The notes beneath the pieces were generated by a model. That model had not been told where the DNA came from and ran no database searches. It saw only the letters and a list, made by a program, of their open reading frames with translations. Positions 28,060 through 37,294 of a DNA stretch of 64,000 bases are shown here, one piece after another. Origin of the DNA: Pseudoroseicyclus aestuarii (GTDB taxonomy: Bacteria; Pseudomonadota; Alphaproteobacteria; Rhodobacterales; Rhodobacteraceae); the NCBI RefSeq assembly GCF_003217255.1, contig NZ_QJTE01000004.1, positions 303,405 through 367,404 of the forward strand, given 5' to 3'. How positions within the stretch are numbered: the stretch's first letter is position 1; every line of letters starts with the position of its first letter. The position numbers and the translations under genes were made by a program.

Positions 28060-28719
28060 TCAGGCCGCTTTGCGGTTGCTGTTGGTGGGAATCTCGCCGG
28101 TCTCCATCAGCGCCTTGAGACGCTTGAGGTCGCGCCTCGCCTGCACCTCGGGCGCAAGCTGGAAGAGGCCGGCGGCCAGCCGTCCGATCGCGCCGCCCGG
28201 CGGGGTATAGGCGATCACCGCCTCGACATGGGTGCCGCGGCCGCCCGGCGCCTCGCGAAAGCGGACACGGCCGCGCGTCTCGATGTCGCTTTGGGCGGTC
28301 GAAGCCCAAGCAATGACCTCGCCGGGCCGATCCTCGGTGACCCGGCTCAGGATGGTGACGCTGCGCCCGAGCGGCGCCGCCACCGTCCAGCTGGTCACCT
28401 CGCCCACGGTCGATACGGCTTCGATATTCTCCATGAAGCGGGCGAGATTGCCGAAATCGCGCCAGAAGTCGTAGACCTCCCGCGGCGTCTTGTTGATGGT
28501 GACAGAGCGGCCGACGACCGCCTGCCCCCTCGCGCGGCGGCTGTCGCGCGCGCCGCGTGCCGTGCGGCGCGGGGCGTCGTCGATATACACGGCGGGCGCC
28601 GGCTCGCTGCGGCGGCTGCCCTTGTAGCCAAGGTACAGCCCGGCGGCGGCCAGCGCGACCAGCCCCAGCGCGCCCGAGGCGCCGGTCCTGCTGCGTGGAT
28701 AGGTGATGGTGCGGGACAT
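28060..28719 (-). CDS. SRPBCC family membrane-anchored protein
   Basis: The 219-residue protein has an N-terminal span ([19 protein letters not shown], about residues 14-32), an Arg-rich linker and a START-like SRPBCC domain from about residue 68. That domain shows [32 protein letters not shown] and a C-terminal helix with [18 protein letters not shown]. The family binds hydrophobic ligands. I chose the ATG at 28719 because GAGGGGAC precedes it; a longer frame to 28785 exists. It precedes the alcohol dehydrogenase. Confidence 0.85.
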   Translation of the reverse strand: MSRTITYPRSRTGASGALGLVALAAAGLYLGYKGSRRSEPAPAVYIDDAPRRTARGARDSRRARGQAVVGRSVTINKTPREVYDFWRDFGNLARFMENIEAVSTVGEVTSWTVAAPLGRSVTILSRVTEDRPGEVIAWASTAQSDIETRGRVRFREAPGGRGTHVEAVIAYTPPGGAIGRLAAGLFQLAPEVQARRDLKRLKALMETGEIPTNSNRKAA

Positions 28720-28852
28720 CGTCCCCTCCTGTGGTTCGGATCGCGGTGGGGCGCGCTGCGCCCGGGCCGCCATGCGAGGGGTCAACGGACCTGGCGCCCA
28801 TAGGTTGCGCGCGCCCCTGCGTCGCTCACCCGCTGGTGCGGGATCGGACGCT

Positions 28853-29419
28853 TCAGCGCAGCGCGATCACCTCGCGCTCCGTCACGATCAGGTCGAGTGG
28901 CTGGTCCGTCGCCTCCTGCGGCAGCGCCTCCGCCTCCTGCGCGGCATAGGTAAAGCCGATGGCGATAACCGGCCCCGCCGCGCGCAGAACCGCCAGCGTG
29001 CGGTCGTAGAAGCCGCCGCCGTAGCCCAGCCGCCCGCCCGCCCGGTCAAAGGCGACGAGCGGCACGATCAGCACCTCCGGCACGATCCAGTCGCCCGCCT
29101 CGGGCACCATGGCGCCGAAGCGGCCCGGGACCATGGCGCATCCCGGCGCCCAGCGCCGGAACAGCAGCGGCCGCGCCGGCGCCTCGATCACCGGAACGGC
29201 GACGGGGCCGCGGCCCGCGGCCTGCGCCATGGCGGGCAAAGGGTCGATCTCTGTGCGGATCGGCATGTAGCCGGCGATGGCGCGGCCCGGGTGGCTGGCC
29301 AGCACCTCGCCCAGCAGATCCGCGCTACCCTCCGCCGCCTCATGCGCCGCCGCGCGCCGGCCCAGCGCCGCCGCCCGCGCCGCCGCCTTGCGCGCGGCGA
29401 GGGCGGCGTCTTCGGTCAC
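28853..29419 (-). CDS. 5-formyltetrahydrofolate cyclo-ligase
   Basis: This enzyme converts 5-formyl-THF to 5,10-methenyl-THF using ATP. The 188-residue product has an Arg/Lys-rich N-terminus (ARKAAARAAALGRRAAAHEA), GYMPIRTEIDPLPAM near residue 49, and the C-terminal signature GGRLGYGGGFYDRTLAVL near residue 130. Length is normal. Its start overlaps the mgtE stop by four bases. Confidence 0.93.
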   Translation of the reverse strand: MTEDAALAARKAAARAAALGRRAAAHEAAEGSADLLGEVLASHPGRAIAGYMPIRTEIDPLPAMAQAAGRGPVAVPVIEAPARPLLFRRWAPGCAMVPGRFGAMVPEAGDWIVPEVLIVPLVAFDRAGGRLGYGGGFYDRTLAVLRAAGPVIAIGFTYAAQEAEALPQEATDQPLDLIVTEREVIALR

Positions 29420-30804
29420 AGCAGGACGACCGAGGCCAGGCCGAGGAAGGCGAAGAAGCCGACGACATCCGTCACCGTGGTCACGAAGGTGCCGGAGGCC
29501 AGCGCCGGATCGGCGCCCAACCGGTCCAGCACCACCGGCACCAGCACGCCCGAGAGGCCGGCGATCACGAGGTTGATGACCATGGCAACGGCGATCACCG
29601 TCCCCAGCATCGGCGAGCCGAACCAGAACAGCCCCACGAGGCCCATGACCACAGCGAAGACCGCGCCGTTGATCAGCCCCACAGCCGCCTCGCGCCGGAT
29701 CACCCGCCAGAGGTTCTTGGTGGTCAGGTCGCGCGTGGCGATGGCGCGCACCGCGACGGTCAGCGACTGGGTGCCGGCATTGCCGCCCATCGAGGCGACG
29801 ATGGGCATCAGCACCGCAAGCGCCACCAGCGCACCGATGGTCTCTTCGAAGAGGGCGATGACGCCGCTGGCGATGATCGCGGTGGCGAGGTTCACCGCCA
29901 GCCAGGGCAGGCGCTGGCGCGTCGTCTCGCGCACCGAGTCGGACATCACCGCCTCGCCCGCGACGCCGCCGAGGCGCATCATGTCCTCGCCCAGTTCCTC
30001 GCCCAGCACGTTCATCGCGTCGTCGATGGTGATCACCCCGACGAGGCGGTCCTCGTCGTCGACGACGGGCGCGCTGATCAGGTGGTACTGGTTGAAGGCA
30101 TAGGCGACCGCGCCCTCCTCGTCCTCGACGTGGAAGGTGCGGAAGCTGTCCTCGGTCAGGTCCTGCAGCCGCACCTGGCGCCCCGACGACAGGATCCGCC
30201 CGAGGCCGACGTAGCCGACGGGATGCATGCGCGGATCGACGAGGATCACGTGGTAGAACTGGTCCGGCAGCCCCTCGCCATGGCGCAGGAAGTCGATCGC
30301 CTCGCCGACGCTCCAGTGCTGCGGGGCGCGCACCACCTCGACCTGCATGAGACGACCGGCGGAGTAATCGGGATAGGCCAGCGCCTTTTCGACGGCGGCG
30401 CGCTCATGCGCGGGCAACGCGCCCAGCAGCGCCTCCTGCCGGTCCTGATCGAGATCCTCGACGAGGTCGACCACGTCGTCCGATTCCAGCTCGCGCACCG
30501 CGCGGGCCAGCTGCTCGGGCGGCAGGGTGCGCAGCAGCTCCTCGCGCAGGTTGTCGTCAAGCTCCGACAGAACCTCGCCGTTCAGCGCATCGGACCAGAG
30601 GTCCAGCAGCGCGCGGCGATCGCGCATCTCGATCTGTTCGAGAAGGTCGGCGATATCGGCGGCGTGCAACGGCTCCAGCAGCGCCTCGAGCGCGGCGCGG
30701 TCGCCGGCTTCCACGGCATCGAGCACATCGTCGAAGAGGCGCGGCGGCAGGCCGAAGTCATCTTCGTCGTCCTGATCCGGGGCGGTGTCGATCTGATCGG
30801 TCAT
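29416..30804 (-). CDS. mgtE: Magnesium transporter MgtE
   Basis: MgtE is a Mg2+-gated dimeric channel. The 462-residue product has the superhelical N domain (residues about 15-140, with EALLEPLHAADIADLLEQI). A CBS pair follows (about 145-275, with YHVILVDPRMHPVGYVGL and RLVGVITIDDAMNVL). Five membrane helices make up the C-terminal 180 residues, including MPIVASMGGNAGTQSLTVAV with the ion-path GGNAGTQ motif. I chose the ATG at 30804 (MTDQIDTAPDQDD), the first start after an acidic N-terminus. The upstream frame to 30885 lacks support. Confidence 0.94.
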   Translation of the reverse strand: MTDQIDTAPDQDDEDDFGLPPRLFDDVLDAVEAGDRAALEALLEPLHAADIADLLEQIEMRDRRALLDLWSDALNGEVLSELDDNLREELLRTLPPEQLARAVRELESDDVVDLVEDLDQDRQEALLGALPAHERAAVEKALAYPDYSAGRLMQVEVVRAPQHWSVGEAIDFLRHGEGLPDQFYHVILVDPRMHPVGYVGLGRILSSGRQVRLQDLTEDSFRTFHVEDEEGAVAYAFNQYHLISAPVVDDEDRLVGVITIDDAMNVLGEELGEDMMRLGGVAGEAVMSDSVRETTRQRLPWLAVNLATAIIASGVIALFEETIGALVALAVLMPIVASMGGNAGTQSLTVAVRAIATRDLTTKNLWRVIRREAAVGLINGAVFAVVMGLVGLFWFGSPMLGTVIAVAMVINLVIAGLSGVLVPVVLDRLGADPALASGTFVTTVTDVVGFFAFLGLASVVLL

Positions 30805-30926
30805 CGCGGCTCTCCCCTTGGCTGGCGGACGTCCGGCGCCCTGGCTGGCGCGGACCATACGCGAATGGCTTGCCCCGGCAAGCATGGGCGATTTACCAAG
30901 CCGATGACAGCACGTAAGCGGGACCC

Positions 30927-32210
30927 ATGCAGAGACTCCACCTCGGACAGACCCTTCATTTCGAGAGCCGCGGCTACCCGCAGGGCCCCGAGGCCGCGCG
31001 CCACTCCAGCCGCGGCGGCGTGCTGGTCGAAGACGGGGTCATCGCGGCCACCGGCGAGGCCGACGAGCTGCGCCGCGCCCACCCGCAGGCCGAGGTCACC
31101 GATCACGGCGCGGGGCTGATCCTGCCCGGCTTCGTCGATGCCCATATGCATTACCCGCAGACCGGCATCATCGCGAGCTGGGGCAAGCGGCTGATCGACT
31201 GGCTGAACGATTACACCTTCCCCGAGGAGATGCGCTTCGCCGATCCGGCCTATGCCGAGCGGATGGCCGGGCTGACGCTGGATCTGGCGCTGCAGAACGG
31301 CACCACCACGGTCGCCAGCTACTGCACCATCCACCCGCAGAGCGTGGACGCGATCTTCGAGGCGGCCGAGGCGCGCGGCATGCGCATCGTGGCCGGCAAG
31401 ACCTGCATGGACCGCGATACCGCCCCCGAGGGTCTGCGCGACACCGCGCAATCGGCCCATGACGACAGCGCCGCGCTGATCGCGCGCTGGCACGGGCGCG
31501 GGCGGGCCAGCTACGCGATCACGCCCCGCTTCTCGCCGACCTCGACGCCAGAGCAGCTCGAGGCGCTGGGATCGCTCTGGGCGGCAAACCCCGATTGCCT
31601 GATGCAGACCCACCTCTCCGAGCAGCCCGACGAGGTGGAATGGGTGAAGGGGATGTACCCCGAGGCGCGCGATTACCTCGACACCTACGAGCGCTACGGA
31701 TTGCTGGGGGCACGGGCGGTCTTCGGCCATGTCATCCACCTCGAGCCGCGAGAGCGGGCGCGGCTGGCGGAGGTCGGCGCCGGGCTGGTGCATTGCCCGA
31801 CCTCGAACACCTTCATCGGCTCGGGCCTGTGCGATGTCGCGGGGCTGGCGGCCGAGGGGCAGCGGCTGGGTCTGGCGACCGATACGGGGGGCGGGTCGTC
31901 CTTCTCGATGCTGCGCTGCATGGCCGCGGCCTACGAGATCGGCCAGCTGCGCGGCGCCCCGCCGCATCCGGCGCAGCTTCTGTGGATGGCGACCGAAGGC
32001 TCGGCCGAGGTGCTGCACCAGGGGGGACGGATCGGCCGGCTGGCGCCGGGCTATGAGGCGGACATGGTGGTGCTGGATCTGGCCTCCACCCCCGTCATTG
32101 CGCAACGGGCGGCGCGCGCGAGCGACATCTGGGAGGCGCTCTTCGCGACGATGATGATGGGCGACGACCGCGCCGTGGCCGCGACCTACCTGGCGGGCGA
32201 GAGGGTCTGA
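30927..32210 (+). CDS. guaD: Guanine deaminase
   Basis: Guanine deaminase converts guanine to xanthine and ammonia. The 427-residue amidohydrolase has the zinc site FVDAHMHYPQTGIIASWG near residue 72, the family-specific YTFPEEMRFADPAYAERM near residue 95, FSPTSTPEQLEALG near residue 197, MQTHLSEQPDEVEWV near residue 220, HVIHLEPRERARL near residue 261 and LATDTGGGSSFSMLRCM near residue 311. It is a single gene divergent from mgtE and convergent with hisN. Confidence 0.95.
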   Translation: MQRLHLGQTLHFESRGYPQGPEAARHSSRGGVLVEDGVIAATGEADELRRAHPQAEVTDHGAGLILPGFVDAHMHYPQTGIIASWGKRLIDWLNDYTFPEEMRFADPAYAERMAGLTLDLALQNGTTTVASYCTIHPQSVDAIFEAAEARGMRIVAGKTCMDRDTAPEGLRDTAQSAHDDSAALIARWHGRGRASYAITPRFSPTSTPEQLEALGSLWAANPDCLMQTHLSEQPDEVEWVKGMYPEARDYLDTYERYGLLGARAVFGHVIHLEPRERARLAEVGAGLVHCPTSNTFIGSGLCDVAGLAAEGQRLGLATDTGGGSSFSMLRCMAAAYEIGQLRGAPPHPAQLLWMATEGSAEVLHQGGRIGRLAPGYEADMVVLDLASTPVIAQRAARASDIWEALFATMMMGDDRAVAATYLAGERV

Positions 32211-32236
32211 CAGCGGCGCCGGCCCCGGCGGAAGGA

Positions 32237-32305
32237 GGGGGGCCAGCCCCCCGCTCGGCTGCGCCTCGCACCCCCCGGAGTATTTGCCGGAAACACGAAG
32301 GAGCG
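32237..32305 (+). repeat. Dispersed intergenic repeat, copy 3
   Basis: GGGGGGCCAGCCCCCCG hairpin, C-rich middle, then CCCCCCGGAGTATTTGCCGG with AAACACGAAGG. It fills the gap between convergent guaD and hisN, the same context as copy 2. Confidence 0.65.
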
Positions 32306-32309
32306 GGCC

Positions 32310-33113
32310 TCAGGCCCCGGAAAGCAGCGCCAGCGCCTCGGCGTGGATCGCTGGATTGGCGGCGGCGAGGATGCGGCCGCCCCCATGCGCCGGGCCGCCC
32401 TGCCAGTCGGTCACCACGCCGCCCGCGGCCTGAACCACGGCAATGGGGGCGGCGACGTCGTAGGGCTGAAGCCCGGCCTCGATGACAAGATCCACCTGCC
32501 CCGCCGCGACCAGCGCATAGGCGTAGCAATCCATGCCGTAGCGAGTGAGGCGCGCCTGCGCTGAGACGGCCTCGAAGGCGCGCCTTTCGGCCTCGATTCC
32601 GACCTCGGGGAAGGTGGTCATGACCAGCGCCTCGCTCAGCGGGCGCGGCGGGCGGCAGCGCAGCGCCGTCTCGCCCAGCGGCCCGGAAAGCTGTGCGCGG
32701 CCGAAGCCGCCCTCGAAGCGTTCGCGAGTGTAGGGTTGGTCTATGATCCCGTAGAGCGGCCCTGTCTCGTCCGAGAGGGCAATGAGCACGCCCCAGGTGG
32801 GCGTGCCGGCGATGTAGCCGCGGGTGCCGTCGATGGGGTCGAGCACCCAGGTCAGGCCGCTGGTGCCGGGCGTGTTGCCGAATTCCTCGCCCAGGATCGC
32901 ATCCTGCGGGCGCAGCCGGGCGAGAATGTCGCGCATCGCCTTTTCGGCGGCACGGTCGGCCTCGGTGACGGGATCGAAACCGCCCGCGGCCTTGTTCGCT
33001 GCGCCGGCCTCTAGCGCGGCGGCCTGCCGGAACAGGCGCAGCGTCTCTGGCCGGGCGGCATCGGCCAACGCATGGGCGCAGCGGATGATCCCGTCGCTCT
33101 CGTTGGCGTCCAT
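32310..33113 (-). CDS. hisN: Inositol monophosphatase family, histidinol-phosphatase-like
   Basis: The 267-residue protein has the IMPase metal-binding motifs: DPVTEADRAAEKAM near residue 46, ILGEEFGNTPG near residue 73 and WVLDPIDGTRGYIAGTPTWG near residue 88. The C-terminal AGLQPYDVAAPIAVVQAAGG carries the final aspartate. The YIAG after DGT and the overall pattern are those of HisN-type histidinol-phosphatases rather than sugar phosphatases, but substrate is inferred. A regulator gene lies upstream and is not overlapping. Confidence 0.85.
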   Translation of the reverse strand: MDANESDGIIRCAHALADAARPETLRLFRQAAALEAGAANKAAGGFDPVTEADRAAEKAMRDILARLRPQDAILGEEFGNTPGTSGLTWVLDPIDGTRGYIAGTPTWGVLIALSDETGPLYGIIDQPYTRERFEGGFGRAQLSGPLGETALRCRPPRPLSEALVMTTFPEVGIEAERRAFEAVSAQARLTRYGMDCYAYALVAAGQVDLVIEAGLQPYDVAAPIAVVQAAGGVVTDWQGGPAHGGGRILAAANPAIHAEALALLSGA

Positions 33114-33259
33114 CTGCGCTCCGCCCTCCGGGCCGTCTGAGAGGGCCCGGCTAGGCGGGCTGAGGCCCCGGCGGTACGATCCGGCGGCGAAAGTGTCAAC
33201 GCGGGCGGCGGGGGAGCGGCGGGGCGAGCGCCCCCTGCCCCTCCGCGCTTAGGCCCCGA

Positions 33260-33637
33260 TCAGGCCGCGTCGCTAAGCACGCGGGCGAGATCGAAGAGCC
33301 GGCGGCGCTGGTTCTCGGGGATCGCGTAGTAGGAGCGCAGAAGTTCCAGCGCCTCGCGGTCGCTGAGGATATCGCCCGGCAGCCCGCCTTCGCGGGCGGC
33401 GGGGGCCGGCGCATCGGCAGCTTCCATCGCCTCGAAGAAGAAGGAGATCGGCACGCCCAGAGCGTTCGAGATGTCCCAAAGGCGCGAGGCGCTGACGCGG
33501 TTCATACCGGTTTCGTACTTCTGGATCTGCTGGAACTTGATCCCGACCTTCTCGGCAAGCTGCTGTTGCGTCGTCCCGATCATCCACCGCCGGTGCCGGA
33601 TCCGCTTGCCGACGTGCACATCCACCGGATGCCTCAT
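33260..33637 (-). CDS. XRE-family helix-turn-helix regulator
   Basis: The 125-residue protein starts MRHPVDVHVGKRIRHRRWM and has a Cro/CI-type HTH at about residues 10-65 (TQQQLAEKVGIKFQQIQKYE then GMNRVSASRLWDISNALGV). The C-terminal part, RSYYAIPENQRRRLFDLARV, is typical of a widespread alphaproteobacterial regulator group of unknown target. I chose the ATG at 33637, with AAGGA ahead; 33652 would add five residues. It is divergent from the Bax inhibitor-1 gene. Confidence 0.88.
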   Translation of the reverse strand: MRHPVDVHVGKRIRHRRWMIGTTQQQLAEKVGIKFQQIQKYETGMNRVSASRLWDISNALGVPISFFFEAMEAADAPAPAAREGGLPGDILSDREALELLRSYYAIPENQRRRLFDLARVLSDAA

Positions 33638-34027
33638 CTCATGTCCTTCCATTCGTATGGGCGCGACGGGCTTACCCTACGTCTCGCGCCTGATCGGGTT
33701 TTGTAAATCGCTTTATGAGCCTCGAAATGCCTTGTCTATAAAAGACACGTTTCAGTTGCAGAAGCACCCTTGCTTTTTAGACAGCCTGTCAATCGGCGCG
33801 ATCATGCCACCCGCCCGGCATGGACTGGAGCGGTCCTGCGGCCTCACCGGGGTCGCGGCCCGCCGCGGCTTGCGGCGCGGGGGTGCAAGTCCTTGGGATC
33901 CTGCTGCTCCTGCTGCTCAAACCCCCGCGAGTTTCGGGGCCGAGCTTCTTGTATCGAGGCGGGGGATCCCCAATATGTACCCCAATAGAACCACTCCCGG
34001 TTCGCAGCACCGACACGGAGGTCGTCC
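33638..34027. promoter_or_regulatory. Divergent promoter region between the XRE and BI-1 genes
   Basis: This 390-base gap holds no gene. Its left half (33700-33785) is markedly AT-richer than the surroundings and contains TATAAA at 33737-33742, which reads as TTTATA on the minus strand and could be a -10 box for either direction. I could not pair it with a firm -35. The right half is GC-rich with CTGCTGCTCCTGCTGCTC repeats. The BI-1 ATG has GGAGG seven bases ahead. Confidence 0.4.
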
Positions 34028-34798
34028 ATGGCTGAAATGAACACGATCCGCTCCACTGCCGGCGTCCGCGCCGGGCGGATCGACGAGGGCCTGCGCGCCC
34101 ATATGAACAAGGTCTACGGCATCATGTCCGTGGGCATGGTGATCACCGCCCTGTCGTCCTGGGCCATCGCGGGCCTGTCGGTCACGAGCGAGCCGACCCA
34201 GTACCAGATGGGCGCGAACGAGTACCTGACCGGCTTCGGCTACGCGATGTATGCCTCGCCGCTGAAGTGGCTGGTGATGTTCCTGCCGCTGATCATGGTC
34301 TTCGGCATGTCCGCCGCGATCAACCGCCTCTCGGCGGCCGGCGCGCAAACCTTCTTCTATGCCTTCGCACTGGCGATGGGCGCCTCGATCAGCTCGATCT
34401 TCCTGGTCTTCACCGGCTACTCCATCGTGCAGGTCTTCCTGATCACCGCGATCGCCTTCGCTGGGCTGTCTCTTTACGGCTACGCGACCAAGCGTGACCT
34501 GTCGGCGATGGGCACCTTCCTGATTATGGGCGTGATCGGCCTGGTGGTGGCGAGCCTCGTCAACCTCTTCATGCAGTCCGAAGCCGTGATGTTTGCGATC
34601 TCGGTCCTCGGCGTGCTGATCTTCGCGGGCCTCACCGCCTACGACACGCAGCGCATCAAGAGCATGTATGTCGAGCATGCCCACAACGGCGACAGCGAAT
34701 GGCTGGGCAAGGCCGCCATCATGGGCGCGCTGAGCCTGTACCTCGACTTCATCAACATGTTCATGTTCCTTCTGCAGCTCTTCGGCAATCGCGAGTAA
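34028..34798 (+). CDS. Bax inhibitor-1/YccA family membrane protein
   Basis: The 256-residue protein has seven likely membrane spans. The BI-1 features are MNKVYGIMSVGMVITALSSW in the first span, SLYGYATKRDLSAMGTFL in the middle (near residue 155), and the C-terminal FAGLTAYDTQRIKSMY with the conserved YDTQ. The family includes Ca2+ leak channels and stress-related membrane proteins; the bacterial role is not settled. A strong terminator follows. Confidence 0.93.
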   Translation: MAEMNTIRSTAGVRAGRIDEGLRAHMNKVYGIMSVGMVITALSSWAIAGLSVTSEPTQYQMGANEYLTGFGYAMYASPLKWLVMFLPLIMVFGMSAAINRLSAAGAQTFFYAFALAMGASISSIFLVFTGYSIVQVFLITAIAFAGLSLYGYATKRDLSAMGTFLIMGVIGLVVASLVNLFMQSEAVMFAISVLGVLIFAGLTAYDTQRIKSMYVEHAHNGDSEWLGKAAIMGALSLYLDFINMFMFLLQLFGNRE

Positions 34799-34820
34799 GC
34801 CGCAGACAGGATGATCTCGA

Positions 34821-34847
34821 AGGGCCGGCCCTGCGCCGGCCCTTTTT
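34821..34847 (+). terminator. Rho-independent terminator after BI-1
   Basis: AGGGCCGGC (34821-34829) and GCCGGCCCT (34835-34843) form a perfect 9-bp stem with a 5-base loop, followed by five T residues ending at 34847. Confidence 0.9.
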
Positions 34848-34918
34848 GCATCCCGGCCCCGATTGTGGCGCCCCCTGCCGCGGCCTAGAGTGCCGCCAAA
34901 CGCCAGCAGGAGACCGCC

Positions 34919-36301
34919 ATGGCCGAGACCACCCCGAACAGCTGGGACGCCCGCGCCGCCGCCAGCAGCTTCTACGGCTTCACCGATCTGCCGACCATCG
35001 AGGAGCGGGGCACCGTGGTGCTGACGCATGGCACGGGCCCTTACGTCGTCGATACCGAGGGGCGGCAGTACCTCGACAGCAACTCGGGCCTTTGGAACAT
35101 GGTCGCCGGCTTCGACCATCCGGGCCTGACGGCGGCGGCCAAGGCACAGTACGACCGCTTTCCGGGCTATCACGCCTTCTTCGGGCGGATGTCCGACCAG
35201 ACCGTGATGCTGTCCGAGAAGCTGATCGAGGTCTCGCCCTTCGAGACGGGCCGGGTGTTCTACACCAACTCCGGCTCCGAGGCGAACGACACGCTGGTCA
35301 AGATGCTCTGGTTCCTCTGGGCCTCCGAGGGGCAGCCACAGCGGCGCAAGATCCTGACGCGCAAGAACGCCTACCACGGCGTCACCGCCGTCTCGGCCAG
35401 CATGACCGGCAAGCCCTACAACAGCGTCTTCGGCCTGCCGCTGGAGGGCTTCATCCACCTGACCTGCCCGCATTACTGGCGCGAGGGGCAGGAGGGCGAG
35501 AGCGAGGCGCAGTTCACCCAGCGCATGGCGGAGGAGCTGGAAGAGGTGATCGCCCGCGAGGGGGCCGAGACCATCGCCGGCTTCTTCGCCGAGCCAGTGA
35601 TGGGCGCCGGCGGCGTCATCCCGCCCTCCGATTGCTACTTCCAGGCGATCCAGCCGATCCTTCAACGCCACGGCATCCCGCTGATCTCGGACGAGGTCAT
35701 CACCGGCTTCGGGCGCACCGGCTCTGTCTGGGGCTGCGACAGCTACGGGTTCAAGCCTGACGCGATCATCAGCTCCAAGTGCCTGACGGCGGGTTTCTTC
35801 CCGATGGGCGCGGTGATCCTGGGCGAGGCGCTGTCGGACCGGATGCAGCGCGCCGCCCGCGCGATCGAGGAGTTTCCGCATGGCTTCACCGCCTCGGGCC
35901 ACCCGGTCGGCTGCGCGGTAGCGCTCAAGGCGATCGAGACGATCCTCGAGGGCGAGGGCGGCAATCCGCCGCTGATCGACAGCGTCCGCGCGCTGATCCC
36001 GCGCTTCGAGGCGGGGCTGGCGCGGCTCTCGGAGCATCCGCATATCGGCGAATGGCGCGGGCGCGGCCTGATGGGCGCGCTCGAGGCGGTGGCCGACAAG
36101 GAGACGAAGACGCCCTTCGCCGGGCATCTCTCGGTCTCGGAGCGGATCGCCAATGCCTGCACCGACCAGGGGCTGATCTGCCGCCCGCTGGGGCAGGCCA
36201 TCGTCCTGTGCCCGCCCTTCATCCTGACCGAGGCGCAGATGGACGAGATGTTCGCAAAGCTCGAGGCCGCGCTGGACGGCGTCTTCGCGCAGGCCGCCTG
36301 A
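34919..36301 (+). CDS. Class III PLP-dependent aminotransferase
   Basis: The 460-residue protein belongs to the omega-transaminase branch of class III aminotransferases (pyruvate or 4-aminobutyrate type). It shows RQYLDSNSGLWNMVAGFDHP near residue 48, FYTNSGSEANDTLVKM near residue 115, and AYHGVTAVSASMTGKP near residue 150. ISDEVITGFGRTGSVWG lies near residue 256, followed by the PLP lysine in IISSKCLTAGFFPMGAVI near residue 285. The amino donor cannot be told from sequence. The ATG at 34919 has AGGAGA ahead. Confidence 0.93.
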   Translation: MAETTPNSWDARAAASSFYGFTDLPTIEERGTVVLTHGTGPYVVDTEGRQYLDSNSGLWNMVAGFDHPGLTAAAKAQYDRFPGYHAFFGRMSDQTVMLSEKLIEVSPFETGRVFYTNSGSEANDTLVKMLWFLWASEGQPQRRKILTRKNAYHGVTAVSASMTGKPYNSVFGLPLEGFIHLTCPHYWREGQEGESEAQFTQRMAEELEEVIAREGAETIAGFFAEPVMGAGGVIPPSDCYFQAIQPILQRHGIPLISDEVITGFGRTGSVWGCDSYGFKPDAIISSKCLTAGFFPMGAVILGEALSDRMQRAARAIEEFPHGFTASGHPVGCAVALKAIETILEGEGGNPPLIDSVRALIPRFEAGLARLSEHPHIGEWRGRGLMGALEAVADKETKTPFAGHLSVSERIANACTDQGLICRPLGQAIVLCPPFILTEAQMDEMFAKLEAALDGVFAQAA

Positions 36302-36312
36302 GGCGCGGCGTC

Positions 36313-37226
36313 TCAGGCCCCGAGCCGCGCCTTCAAAAAGGCGATGGCGCGCGGCAGGATCGGGGCGGTCTCCACGCCCCAGAAGCAGTGGTCGGCGCCC
36401 TCGATGCGGTCCATCTCGGCCGGGACGCCGGCGGCCTGATAGGCCGCGAGCAGCTCCTCGGCCTGCTTGAAGGGGACGATGCGGTCCGCCGTGCCGTGTT
36501 GGATCAGGACCGGCGCCGCCCCGGCGCCCACATGCGTCAGCGGAGAGGCCAGCCGGACCGCCTTAGGCCGGTCGGCCGGCGCGCCGCCGATCAGTGCCGC
36601 CTCGGGGCTGGTCGCGTCCTGCGGATCCCCCGGCAGGCCCGGGTCCGGCCGGTCGGAGACGCTGGCGAGATCGGTGACACCGTACCAGTCGACCACCGCC
36701 GAAACCGCGCTCGACACCCCGTGACGCCGAGATCGCCTTCCAGCGCCTCCGGCAGCTCGAGCCCCAGAAGCAGCGCGAGATGGCCGCCCGCGCTTTCACC
36801 CATCGCGGCGAAGCGATCCGGGTCGAGGTCCAGCGCGCCCGCGTGCCGGCGCAGGTAGCGCACCGCCGCCTTGCAGTCGTGGATTTGCGCGGGAAAGCAG
36901 GCCTCTGACGACATGCGGTAGGTGATCTCGGCCACGGCAAAGCCGGCGGCGTTGAGGTGGCCGACAATGTCCATCTCACGAAGGATGCGGTTGGTCATGC
37001 CGGGATGGCCAATCCGCCAGCCGCCGCCGTGGATATAGACCACCAGCGGGGCGGGCCCCTGCCCCGCGGCGGGCGCGGTCAGCCGGGCAGTCAGCGGGCG
37101 GTAGCCGTCGGGCGCGGCGACGAAGAGGTCAGGCCAGTAGCGCCGCCCGTCCGCCAGCACCTGCATTCGCGAGAGCCCGAGGTGATACTCGTTCGCGATA
37201 TCCTCGATCACCTGCTCCATGCTCAT
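36313..37226 (-). pseudogene. Alpha/beta hydrolase, frameshifted
   Basis: Two overlapping frames together make one alpha/beta hydrolase of the esterase/lipase type. The upstream part (37226 to about 36720) has YIHGGGWRIGHPG (oxyanion hole) and MGESAGGHLALLLG (nucleophile elbow). The downstream part (about 36717 to 36313) has VVDWYGVTDL, HGTADRIVPFKQA (acid) and GADHCFWGVE (catalytic His). The frames meet at a run of four C on the plus strand (36717-36720). One extra base there restores a continuous protein reading ...LGVTG then VSSAVSAVVDWYG.... As given, the first part runs on into unrelated residues. It could be a real inactivating slip or a sequencing error in a homopolymer. Confidence 0.85.
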
Positions 37227-37294
37227 CCGCGCTCTCCCCGCCTTCGGCCTGCCCCGAGACTAGTCCCGGCGCCGGCGGAGACCAGCGGCGGCGG

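Noticed and set aside
28703..30103. Plus-strand frame of 466 codons over the cyclo-ligase and mgtE
   Set aside because: Antisense shadow; the minus-strand genes show clear family motifs.
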